Part shown: positions 55,516 through 62,009 of the stretch, piece after piece
Layout of the letters: each line of letters starts with the position of its first letter
Numbering within the stretch: position 1 is the first letter of the stretch
From: an uncultured Clostridia bacterium
GTDB taxonomy: Bacteria > Bacillota > Clostridia > Oscillospirales > Ruminococcaceae
Assembly: GCA_947631455.1 (NCBI GenBank)
Contig: CANRLH010000003.1
Span: 62,001 to 126,000 of the forward strand
DNA: 64,000 nucleotides
Direction: 5' to 3'
Notes under the pieces: generated by a model
Seen by the model: the letters and a program-made list of their open reading frames with translations, nothing else
What the model was told of the DNA's origin: nothing
Database searches by the model: none
Program-made: the position numbers and the translations under genes

Positions 55516-57446
55516 TCTTCATCACCTCCGCCAGAACCGCCAAAGCCGAAGATTTTAAAAATTAATTTAAAAACAAGATAACCAAACAATATATAGAATA
55601 AAATAGTACTCATACTACGAATAAAAGAAAAATCTATACTATAATCATTAAAGTCCAAAGAAAACTTACATCCAAAAATTTTGAAGCTCGGAAGATCAGC
55701 TCCGGAAGTATTTTTAAAAGAATCTACTAAAAGAGAAAAACTAGGGATACGTTCGCAGGTCATGGCGTAGATTGATTTTGTTTTCGGATTAACAAAATAC
55801 AATGCTAGTTCCTTAAGGTCGCAAACTAGATTGTAAAGAGCAATCGTTAAGTTTTCCCACAGAATAGGAACACAGTCAAACAACCACTGGAAGAATCCAA
55901 CGAAATTGTGAGCAAAATGCATAACATTTCTACCAATCCACTTAAACCCAACTTCGATTATATTATATTCTCCGTCTTCATCGGCACAATCTGCAGCAAC
56001 GTCGTCCCAGGATTCAAAATCTTCTATGTAATCTGACATATCAGGAAAATCTACATAGTCCTTTTTTACAGTGAACGAACCCATGACATTCTCAATCAGA
56101 TCGCCATAATTATACTGATAGCTTTTACAGACTATCCAATCTCCAGAGCTTCCATTTTCTCGGTAAGCGATCGCAAAATTTAAATTTTCTCGGCTTTCAA
56201 ACTCTTCAAAATCATAACCGTCAACGCTTTCCAAGCTATCATCATAACCTTTCATATGATGCAAATAGTAGTAGACAGCTTCAAGCTCATATGATGCTTG
56301 AACGCTTGACTTACTGGAACTGAGTTGCAATCCATGACTATCATAATTATCTAGATCACGAATAGGAAAATCCTCGCTGCCGTTAATTTTAGCAGGAACG
56401 AAAGAGCTATCCATAGCCCACAAATGAACATCGAATGTCTTATCTAACTCTTTATCAGACCAAGCCTTATAGGTCAATATTTTGCTATCTTCTTTAAATC
56501 CAAACTCACCTTTGATTTTACCTGTAGTAAAACCCGTTTCAGGGTCAATTACGTCACATTTCTCATCATCAAAATATACATTATAGCCACCAGAAAAAAT
56601 AATATTTATATTATTCTTAATATTCATAGTTTTATGATTAAACGAAAAACCAGAAGCATTAAAATTATAAACATTATAACGATGACAAAACCAGATATAA
56701 TCACATACATAAACAGAATATGAATGTTCGAATTCATAACGATCACGATCGGAATTAAAATAACACCTCATATCCTCGTTTACTAAAAAGAATCCATAGA
56801 AAATTTTACCAGAAGATTCAAAATTAAAAATAATTAAATTTTCAATGTCATAATTTTCCACCATATATAAATAATCAGGATCATCTTTAAGTTGAGGTAA
56901 AAATTTAGGTATGACATTCCGAAAAACCCATAAACAACGCTCAGGGTCTAAAACAACGGGATCAAGATAATAAGTAAATTTATTCCAATTATTCAAATCG
57001 AAAAAATCAGAATATTCAAAATTATCTTTATAGTCATCATCAGCAATAGTCATTATACCGTTTTCAACTAACTGCTGAGAAATTTCTGTTACTTTTGTGG
57101 AATTTGCACTATTAAATGACGGCGATCGAAAATCTTCGTTTGTTAATTTTGACGAATTCGGCAATCCTGATATATCTTCAGTAATATGAAAATCTGCTTT
57201 CTCATCAAAAAACTCCCCTGTCTCGGTTTCGTCTTCGACAAGATGATCTTCATTGTAGTAATCTTCGTTAAACTCTGTAACTAATTCATCATTAGATAGC
57301 AGATTGCCGTCTGAGGGGACGGTTGGGGCAGGGACGGTATGAGTTTCTAAAAAATCTAAATCGTCAGCATTAACAATAAATGATGAAATAAAAAAAGAAG
57401 TAGCCAAAATGAAAGATATAGCTATACAAACTATTTTCTTTAACAT
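55512..57446 (-). CDS. pIII-like adsorption/minor coat protein
   Basis: This 644-residue protein has an N-terminal signal peptide (MLKKIVCIAISFILATSFF, cleavage probably after VNA), an Asp/Glu-rich linker, and a large Tyr/Asp/Phe-rich region without family recognition (about 110-500). A second hydrophobic part follows (about 515-560), then a C-terminal membrane anchor (about 608-632), and it ends in GGSGGGDED. Signal peptide, receptor-binding body and C-terminal anchor match the design of filamentous phage pIII; size and position before pVI also fit. The ATG at 57446 is eight bases after AAAAGGAG; the GTG at 57455 is rejected. Confidence 0.75.
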   Translation of the reverse strand: MLKKIVCIAISFILATSFFISSFIVNADDLDFLETHTVPAPTVPSDGNLLSNDELVTEFNEDYYNEDHLVEDETETGEFFDEKADFHITEDISGLPNSSKLTNEDFRSPSFNSANSTKVTEISQQLVENGIMTIADDDYKDNFEYSDFFDLNNWNKFTYYLDPVVLDPERCLWVFRNVIPKFLPQLKDDPDYLYMVENYDIENLIIFNFESSGKIFYGFFLVNEDMRCYFNSDRDRYEFEHSYSVYVCDYIWFCHRYNVYNFNASGFSFNHKTMNIKNNINIIFSGGYNVYFDDEKCDVIDPETGFTTGKIKGEFGFKEDSKILTYKAWSDKELDKTFDVHLWAMDSSFVPAKINGSEDFPIRDLDNYDSHGLQLSSSKSSVQASYELEAVYYYLHHMKGYDDSLESVDGYDFEEFESRENLNFAIAYRENGSSGDWIVCKSYQYNYGDLIENVMGSFTVKKDYVDFPDMSDYIEDFESWDDVAADCADEDGEYNIIEVGFKWIGRNVMHFAHNFVGFFQWLFDCVPILWENLTIALYNLVCDLKELALYFVNPKTKSIYAMTCERIPSFSLLVDSFKNTSGADLPSFKIFGCKFSLDFNDYSIDFSFIRSMSTILFYILFGYLVFKLIFKIFGFGGSGGGDED

Positions 57447-57482
57447 TATGACCACTCCTTTTAATTATTTTGCAGTTAAACT

Positions 57483-57674
57483 TTAGCCCTTGGCAAATTT
57501 CTTAAAGAGCTTAACCGCAAGCGTTGCTATTACGATAGTAGCGCAGATAGGCAAGACGATAGGTATAATATCTGAAATAGATGAAGTAACAGAAGATACC
57601 ATATTCGTTATTGCAGTTGAAATAGAAGTCTGTGCAGCTTCTGCAGTAGCTTCAATAGTTGCAATCTGTGGCAT
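57483..57674 (-). CDS. Major coat protein candidate (pVIII-like)
   Basis: This 63-residue protein has an Ala/Thr/Ser-rich amphipathic N-terminal part, a hydrophobic core (IIPIVLPICATIVIATLAV, about 38-56) and the basic end KLFKKFAKG. M13 pVIII ends in a nearly identical basic segment (KLFKKFTSKAS), which binds the genome inside the virion. Unlike M13 there is no cleavable signal peptide, which occurs also in Pf-type phages. AAAGGAGG precedes the ATG, fitting high expression. It lies just upstream of the pIII-like gene, as in Ff. Confidence 0.8.
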   Translation of the reverse strand: MPQIATIEATAEAAQTSISTAITNMVSSVTSSISDIIPIVLPICATIVIATLAVKLFKKFAKG

Positions 57675-57690
57675 TGAACAAACCTCCTTT

Positions 57691-57969
57691 CTACATTATG
57701 AATTTGATAATTGTCTTACAGATAAAGACAATAGCTATAACAACCAAAATGGTTATTAAACAAAATGCAGCCGCAAAAGACCACTTGAAAGTCTCTTGTG
57801 TATATGTCTCAATATTCTCAAGATGTCTCAAAGCATTTTGCTCGTATGTTGAAACAGTGGTTGTTTCTTCACTCCCCTGCCCTGCAGATTCTTCTGCGGA
57901 GCTGATGAGCGATGTACAACTCAAAATTACAACGAATAAGAGAATCAAACAAGCTAATGATTTCTTCAT
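57691..57969 (-). CDS. Small signal-peptide membrane protein, probable minor or second coat protein
   Basis: This 92-residue protein has a signal peptide (about 1-25), a short Glu/Thr-rich exposed part, and a membrane segment (AAAFCLITILVVIAIVFICK, about 69-88) ending with basic residues KTIIKFIM. After cleavage it would be about 67 residues, coat-protein size. Position corresponds to genes VII/IX of Ff, but the architecture is pVIII-like. It overlaps the preceding gene by 4 bases. Confidence 0.6.
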   Translation of the reverse strand: MKKSLACLILLFVVILSCTSLISSAEESAGQGSEETTTVSTYEQNALRHLENIETYTQETFKWSFAAAFCLITILVVIAIVFICKTIIKFIM

Positions 57970-58244
57970 TGTTTGACAATCTGAATTGCTGTAAGCCGCA
58001 CAGAGTTGCCGACCGGAGTATAAACCGGGACTATCTCCTTTTCCAAAATCTCATCGGGTTTTTCACAGCCTGTAAGTTTCTTAAAGTCAGAACGCTTGAT
58101 TTTGAGCGTGGATGAACCGCAGCCGACGATATTTTCAAATGCGTCGGTAATGGTGTAAATCTTGATGTTATCATAACTGATTACATCTCCATTGTCGTTT
58201 GTGAAATCTCCGTTTGAAAATTCGTATCCTATTACCTTTACCAT
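57966..58244 (-). CDS. gV-sized phage protein, candidate single-stranded DNA-binding protein
   Basis: This 92-residue soluble protein is beta-rich by appearance (KVIGYEFSNGDFTNDNGD; YDNIKIYTITDAF) and close in size to M13 pV (87 residues). It is the first gene of the structural operon, the place of gene V. Small Firmicutes mobile-element proteins of similar look exist, but I cannot name the family. AGGAGG is seven bases before the ATG. Confidence 0.55.
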   Translation of the reverse strand: MVKVIGYEFSNGDFTNDNGDVISYDNIKIYTITDAFENIVGCGSSTLKIKRSDFKKLTGCEKPDEILEKEIVPVYTPVGNSVRLTAIQIVKQ

Positions 58245-58268
58245 AGTGATACCTCCTAATATAATTTA

Positions 58269-58348
58269 TAACCTATTTTTAGGTTACAGCATAATAATAA
58301 CACAATTTTAGGTTATTGTCAAGTGTTTATTACAAAAAATGTTATAAT
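58269..58348. promoter_or_regulatory. Divergent control region with repressor operators
   Basis: The palindrome TAACCTA-TTTT-TAGGTTA (58269-58286) and a second half-site TAGGTTA (58309-58315) lie between the divergent XRE gene and phage operon. For the XRE gene a TATAAT (58343-58348) with a TGT extended -10 is seen, without a good -35 at normal spacing. The first operator is 25 bases upstream of the - strand start codon, so binding would block the structural operon. Confidence 0.65.
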
Positions 58349-58367
58349 ACAAAAAAGGAGTGATTAC

Positions 58368-58592
58368 ATGATATTCCAAAGAATAAAAGACTTAAGGGAA
58401 GATAAGGATTTAAGTCAAATAGAAATTTCAAAAATACTAAATATGCACACATCTCAATATCAGAGGTACGAAAGGGGTGAAAGTAAAATACCACTGGATT
58501 TTGCAGTGAAAATAGCAATTTTTTATAACACATCTTTAGACTATATTACGGGGCTAACAAACAAAAAGCATAGCTATAAAGAGTGGAGGTGA
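58368..58592 (+). CDS. XRE-family phage repressor
   Basis: This 74-residue protein is a single Cro/CI-type helix-turn-helix domain (LREDKDLSQIEISKILNM, then QYQRYERGESKIP; about residues 5-62). It is divergent from the phage operon and faces the palindromic operators, so it probably maintains lysogeny. The ATG at 58368 follows AAAGGAG; an upstream in-frame ATG at 58323 covers the promoter and is rejected. Confidence 0.88.
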   Translation: MIFQRIKDLREDKDLSQIEISKILNMHTSQYQRYERGESKIPLDFAVKIAIFYNTSLDYITGLTNKKHSYKEWR

Positions 58593-58596
58593 GAAT

Positions 58597-58788
58597 ATGT
58601 ACAAATTAGACATAATTAGCAACTTGATAACAAGAGCACCAATTATTTTAGCGCTAATATTTCTAATAATTATTGTTTTACTTATCGGAATTTATTACAA
58701 TCTGCATAAAACAAAAGAGCTGATGAAGATAAATAACGAGCTCCTGAGGGACATAAAAAAAACCCCCTTAAGGGATGATAAAGAATAG
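58597..58788 (+). CDS. Small membrane protein, possible immunity or superinfection-exclusion factor
   Basis: This 63-residue protein has one strong membrane segment (about 15-35: IILALIFLIIIVLLIGIYY) and a charged C-terminal tail. It follows the repressor by 4 bases behind GGAGG, so both are expressed in the lysogen. The role is a guess from that context. Confidence 0.65.
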   Translation: MYKLDIISNLITRAPIILALIFLIIIVLLIGIYYNLHKTKELMKINNELLRDIKKTPLRDDKE

Positions 58789-58861
58789 CACATAAAAAAT
58801 AAAAACTGTCAAGGTTGAAGTGAACGGCTGCGCCGACCTTGACAGTTTATTTTTATGTGCT
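58787..58861. terminator. Large inverted repeat at the right end of the prophage (bidirectional terminator or ssDNA element)
   Basis: An arm of about 26 bases ending CTGTCAAGGT (58805-58814) pairs with ACCTTGACAG (58836-58845) and beyond, with three bulged A residues. The loop holds a second hairpin CGGC-TGC-GCCG (58825-58835). T-rich stretches occur on both exits. It would terminate the repressor transcript and also transcription entering from the displaced host promoter. Flanking it, CCCCTTAAGGGAT occurs twice in direct orientation (58764-58776 and 58874-58886). Confidence 0.65.
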
Positions 58862-58921
58862 TATGGCAATTATCCCCTTAAGGGATATTTTGTTAAATGT
58901 TAAAACAAGAAACCGAGACCC

Positions 58922-58980
58922 AATTTTTATTTAGTGAATATTTCTATTTAAATTATATAACGAAATGGCGGGATTGTCAA
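58922..58980. repeat. Right 59-bp direct repeat of the prophage (att)
   Basis: Identical to 53020-53078. Upstream of the 6-base centre (58924-58929) the phage side reads CCGAGACCCAA, so only one arm of the palindrome is kept here. On the - strand this copy holds TTGACA (58980-58975) and TATAAT (58957-58952), now pointing into the prophage rather than the Xer gene. Confidence 0.92.
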
Positions 58981-59030
58981 GTACTGCCCCGCCATAATTT
59001 AATCGAATAAAATAAAAAATCACCCCACGT

Positions 59031-59064
59031 TAAAAATGAAGCAAGCCTGATTGGCTAACTTCAT
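59031..59064 (-). terminator. Terminator downstream of sigE
   Basis: On the - strand ATGAAG, TT, AGCC pair with GGCT, TG, CTTCAT around AATCA, followed by TTTTTA (59036-59031). It ends the spoIIGA-sigE transcript before the att site. Confidence 0.6.
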
Positions 59065-59107
59065 CAAAACGAGGAGTGTTAATAAAAATTACTTGATTTT
59101 TTTCCTG

Positions 59108-59821
59108 TCAGCAGATTTTTTCAAGATTTCGTCTTATCCTTTTAAGTATTTTCTTTTCAAGCCTTGAGATATAAGACTGAGAAATTCCAACAATGTCCGC
59201 TACCTGTTTTTGTGTCATCTCTCTGCCGGAATCAATCCCAAAACGCATTTTCATTATTTTCTTTTCTCTTCCGCCTAGGTTATCTATTTCCTTTAACACC
59301 AGTTCCCTCTCAACTTCACTTTCAACTCCACGCATAACTATATCGTCCTCAGTGCCTAGAATGTCAGAAAGCAAAAGTTCGTTTCCGTCCCAATCAATAT
59401 TTAGCGGCTCGTCAATGGATATATCGTTCTTGTGCTGATTGGATTTTCTCAAAAACATCAGTATCTCATTTTCAATGCAGCGTGAAGCGTATGTGGCTAG
59501 CTTTATGTTTTTGTCCGGGTTATATGTATTTACCGCCTTAATAAGCCCTATTGTGCCTATTGAAATTAGATCCTCAAGTCCGATGCCCGTTGACTCAAAC
59601 TTTTTTGCTATATATACAACCAATCTCAGGTTGTGGACTATCAACAGCTCTTTTCCCTTTTTGTCACCCGATTTCAACAGCTCAAAAGCTATCTTCTCTT
59701 CCTTAGGACCAAGCGGCGGTGGAAGCGACTCTGCTCCGTTAATATAATCAATATCAAAGCCGTTTGAAAAAACCTTTGCAAGCGCTTTATGTATCAAAAT
59801 CTTTAGTTTCATAAAACTCAT
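59108..59821 (-). CDS. sigE: Sporulation sigma factor SigE (pro-sigma-E)
   Basis: Sigma-E directs early mother-cell transcription. The roughly 237-residue protein has an N-terminal pro-sequence (first ~25 residues, hydrophobic/basic), [10 protein letters not shown], region 2 [16 protein letters not shown] then [16 protein letters not shown], and region 4 [17 protein letters not shown]. The sequence closely follows the Bacillus protein (for example [19 protein letters not shown]). Starts at 59827, 59821 and 59812 are possible; AAGGA fits 59821. It follows its processing protease SpoIIGA. Confidence 0.96.
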   Translation of the reverse strand: MSFMKLKILIHKALAKVFSNGFDIDYINGAESLPPPLGPKEEKIAFELLKSGDKKGKELLIVHNLRLVVYIAKKFESTGIGLEDLISIGTIGLIKAVNTYNPDKNIKLATYASRCIENEILMFLRKSNQHKNDISIDEPLNIDWDGNELLLSDILGTEDDIVMRGVESEVERELVLKEIDNLGGREKKIMKMRFGIDSGREMTQKQVADIVGISQSYISRLEKKILKRIRRNLEKIC

Positions 59822-59833
59822 TGTCATTAGTCC

Positions 59834-60607
59834 TTATCTTAAAATATTTGGGTTAAAAATTGCTCTGGGCTCTCCCAGATTTGTCATTCCTATATTTACA
59901 TCAACCTGTTTATTATCAATTCGAACACTTTTAGGTGTATATACCCTTATCATACCGCTGCCGTTTACCGTTTTATAAGGCAAAAGCTTAAACCTTTTGC
60001 TGCCAAATGCCTTTTCAAGCTCCTGAGAACAGCATACAACAACAGACTTCTGTGCGAAAAAGTCGTATAGCGAGTTTCCTGTGTCGCTTATCCCATCAAG
60101 AACTACCTCATCAAAATCTGTCTTCACACAAACCCTAGCTCCTCTTTTTGAGGCGCAGCGAAATGAAAGATAATCATGCAGCCAAAAAACTGCGTAAGTA
60201 AGAATCGTTATTACAGCCAGCATTAAAAGCGATATATCAAAGTACACAGTCACACCTATCACTATAACTGCGCGTCCAAACACTTTCCAGAGTACAAAAC
60301 AAAGTCCTATAAATAAAAGATTTACAGAAACCATAGCCGCGCACGCTTTTAAAACAGCCTTAATTTTCATCCCTTCCAGGACCATAGAAATTAGAAAAAG
60401 AGTTAAAATCTTAATCGCACCGCTTAAAATAAGACTTCCCGTCAGCAGTATTTGCATAGACGAGACGCCCCCGATAAGAGATGCAGTTAAAACCTTTGCG
60501 GCACGGTATTTCTTGTGTACTGTTTTTTCTACCGCTTTTATAAAAAAATATGTAACGTATACATTTGTTAAGATCAAAATGTCTATATATACATCCATAA
60601 GCCCCAC
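59834..60607 (-). CDS. spoIIGA: Sigma-E processing peptidase SpoIIGA
   Basis: SpoIIGA is the septal aspartic protease that removes the SigE pro-sequence when signalled by SpoIIR. The 257-residue protein has five membrane segments in its first 150 residues and a C-terminal protease domain with the active-site GISDTGNSLYDFF. It lies directly before sigE. Upstream (60608-60751) there is an AATCAC/GTGATT inverted repeat near 60669-60685, TATAAT-like sequences, and a weak Spo0A-box-like ATGTCGAT near 60715-60722. Confidence 0.94.
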   Translation of the reverse strand: MGLMDVYIDILILTNVYVTYFFIKAVEKTVHKKYRAAKVLTASLIGGVSSMQILLTGSLILSGAIKILTLFLISMVLEGMKIKAVLKACAAMVSVNLLFIGLCFVLWKVFGRAVIVIGVTVYFDISLLMLAVITILTYAVFWLHDYLSFRCASKRGARVCVKTDFDEVVLDGISDTGNSLYDFFAQKSVVVCCSQELEKAFGSKRFKLLPYKTVNGSGMIRVYTPKSVRIDNKQVDVNIGMTNLGEPRAIFNPNILR

Positions 60608-60751
60608 CGCTTAATAAGATAAAATGAAAAACCATGTTTCTTAACATAACTTTCACTGTTGGGCTGCAATCACCTGCCCCGTGATTATATTATAAATCTG
60701 CTAAAGCAAAAGAAATGTCGATTTAAAAAGGTAACCTTAACTACTTTTCTC

Positions 60752-60793
60752 AAAAAGAAAAAGCAGTAACTTGCGTTACCGCTTTTTCTTTTT
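60752..60793. terminator. Strong bidirectional terminator after spoVS
   Basis: AAAAAGAAAAAGCAGTAAC (60752-60770), loop TTGC, GTTACCGCTTTTTCTTTTT (60775-60793): nearly perfect 19-bp stem with A/T-rich bases on both ends. Confidence 0.85.
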
Positions 60794-60834
60794 AGTATGA
60801 AAGGATGAAATAGAAAAAATCCTGGAATTCAAAA

Positions 60835-61095
60835 CTATCTGTTTTCACATATAAGCCTTAAGGCCGTTCTTTCCTCACCGTCTATCACAATATTTGCAAA
60901 CGACGGAATACAAACCAGATCTATTCCGACAGGTGCAAGATAACCTCTTGCAATGGCTATTGCTTTGATAGCCTGATTCGTCGCTCCCGCTCCTACTGCC
61001 TGGACTTCAACTGCATCCGACTCTCTTAAAATACCGGCAATTGCCCCGGCAACAGAGTTTGGAGAGGAGTGTGATGACACCTTTAATACTTCCAT
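60835..61095 (-). CDS. spoVS: Stage V sporulation protein S
   Basis: SpoVS is a small Alba-like protein that affects septation and spore coat assembly in Bacillus. The 86-residue protein MEVLKVSSHSSPNSVAGAIA...GATNQAIKAIAIARG is highly conserved. The ATG at 61095 follows GGAGG; an in-frame GTG at 61110 lies over that site and is rejected. Confidence 0.96.
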   Translation of the reverse strand: MEVLKVSSHSSPNSVAGAIAGILRESDAVEVQAVGAGATNQAIKAIAIARGYLAPVGIDLVCIPSFANIVIDGEERTALRLICENR

Positions 61096-61189
61096 AATAT
61101 TTACCTCCACAGAGAACTCGCAAATTTTATAAGATTAAGTAGTGGGTAGAATGTCATGATAAATATTATAATTGCTTTTGTCTAGTAAC

Positions 61190-61218
61190 ATATTAACAAA
61201 TTTCATAGAAAAAGTCAA
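61190..61218 (-). promoter_or_regulatory. Promoter of spoVS
   Basis: On the - strand TTGACT (61218-61213) and TAATAT (61195-61190) are 17 bases apart, leaving a leader of about 85 bases. Confidence 0.6.
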
Positions 61219-61241
61219 TAGCTTTTAACTATTTTTGTGCA

Positions 61242-62009
61242 TTATTGCTTAATAATGCGTTCGATTTTTGTTGCTTTTCCCGAAGACTCATCAAATTCTA
61301 TTAAAACCGCATTAACAAATTGAGCGTTTTTACTGATTTCGAATCTGCACGGAAAATGAGTGACAAATTTTTTTGTTGCTATGTCAGAGTCAACACCAAG
61401 TACCGAATCTTCAGCACCTGTCATACCCACATCGGTTATATATGCCGTATGCCCGTCAAGTATTGTCTCATCGGCAGTCTGAACGTGAGTGTGAGTTCCT
61501 ATCAAGGCAGTTACCCTGCCCCTTAAATAATTTCCCATAGCCTTTTTTTCAGCAGTAGCCTCAGCATGAAAATCAACTATAATGTTTTTAGTGGAAATTC
61601 CTTTAATTATTTCGTCGACCTTTAAAAACGGATTGTCAAGAGAATCAAGAAAAACTGTTCCCATAAGATTTATTACGGCTACCTGGGTTTTGCCGAGATC
61701 TATCACACATACACCTTTTCCTACGACACCTTCCGGATAATTCGCAGGCCGCAGCAAAAAGTTATTTTCCTCAAACAAATTTACGCTGTCTCTCTTTGAA
61801 AAGGCGTGGTTTCCGGTTGTAATAACGTCTGCTCCAAGAGAAAGCAAACGGTTTACAGAGCGCTCTGTAACACCGTTGCCGTTTGCGGAATTCTCCCCAT
61901 TGATAACTATAATATCCGGTGTATATTCTTTTTTTATGGAATATATTTTTTCCTCTAAAAAGTCTATTCCCCTATCTGCGACTACATCGCCGAAAAATAT
62001 AAGTCTCAT
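61242..62009 (-). CDS. ymdB: YmdB-type metallophosphoesterase
   Basis: This 255-residue calcineurin-like protein belongs to the YmdB family (cyclic 2',3'-nucleotide phosphodiesterase in Bacillus, affecting biofilm and motility choices). Metal-binding motifs are FFGDVVADRG, VINGENSANGNGVTE, TGNHAF, DFHAEATAEKKAMG and GTHTHVQTAD. It overlaps the upstream histidine kinase gene by 4 bases, so it is probably in the same operon. A perfect GCATTATT/AATAATGC palindrome spans its stop codon. Confidence 0.93.
   Translation of the reverse strand: MRLIFFGDVVADRGIDFLEEKIYSIKKEYTPDIIVINGENSANGNGVTERSVNRLLSLGADVITTGNHAFSKRDSVNLFEENNFLLRPANYPEGVVGKGVCVIDLGKTQVAVINLMGTVFLDSLDNPFLKVDEIIKGISTKNIIVDFHAEATAEKKAMGNYLRGRVTALIGTHTHVQTADETILDGHTAYITDVGMTGAEDSVLGVDSDIATKKFVTHFPCRFEISKNAQFVNAVLIEFDESSGKATKIERIIKQ

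Larger units (their letters stand above)
53020..58980. mobile_element. Filamentous (inovirus-like) prophage
   Basis: The 5.9 kb AT-rich element between perfect 59-bp direct repeats carries a set of genes diagnostic of filamentous phage: Rep_trans initiator, Zot/pI morphogenesis ATPase, small pVIII-like coat protein, large pIII-like protein with signal peptide and C-terminal anchor, small membrane proteins and a gV-sized protein. Its order matches Ff phages when read as a circle (V, VII/IX, VIII, III, VI, I, intergenic origin, II). No integrase or secretin gene is inside. All reading frames are intact, suggesting an active or recent prophage. Confidence 0.9.

Noticed and set aside
58787-58886. 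CRISPR-like array from the repeated sequences near the right phage end
   Set aside because: Only two copies of a 13-mer and one inverted repeat occur; there is no regular repeat-spacer pattern and no cas gene anywhere in the window.
53020-58980. Interpretation of the element as a small ICE or plasmid because of its MOBT-like Rep and nick site
   Set aside because: No coupling protein, VirB4 or other conjugation genes exist; Zot/pI ATPase, coat-like and pIII-like proteins fit a filamentous phage.
60715-60722. Spo0A box upstream of spoIIGA
   Set aside because: ATGTCGAT matches only six of eight positions and its spacing to a -35 is unclear; mentioned only in the spoIIGA entry.
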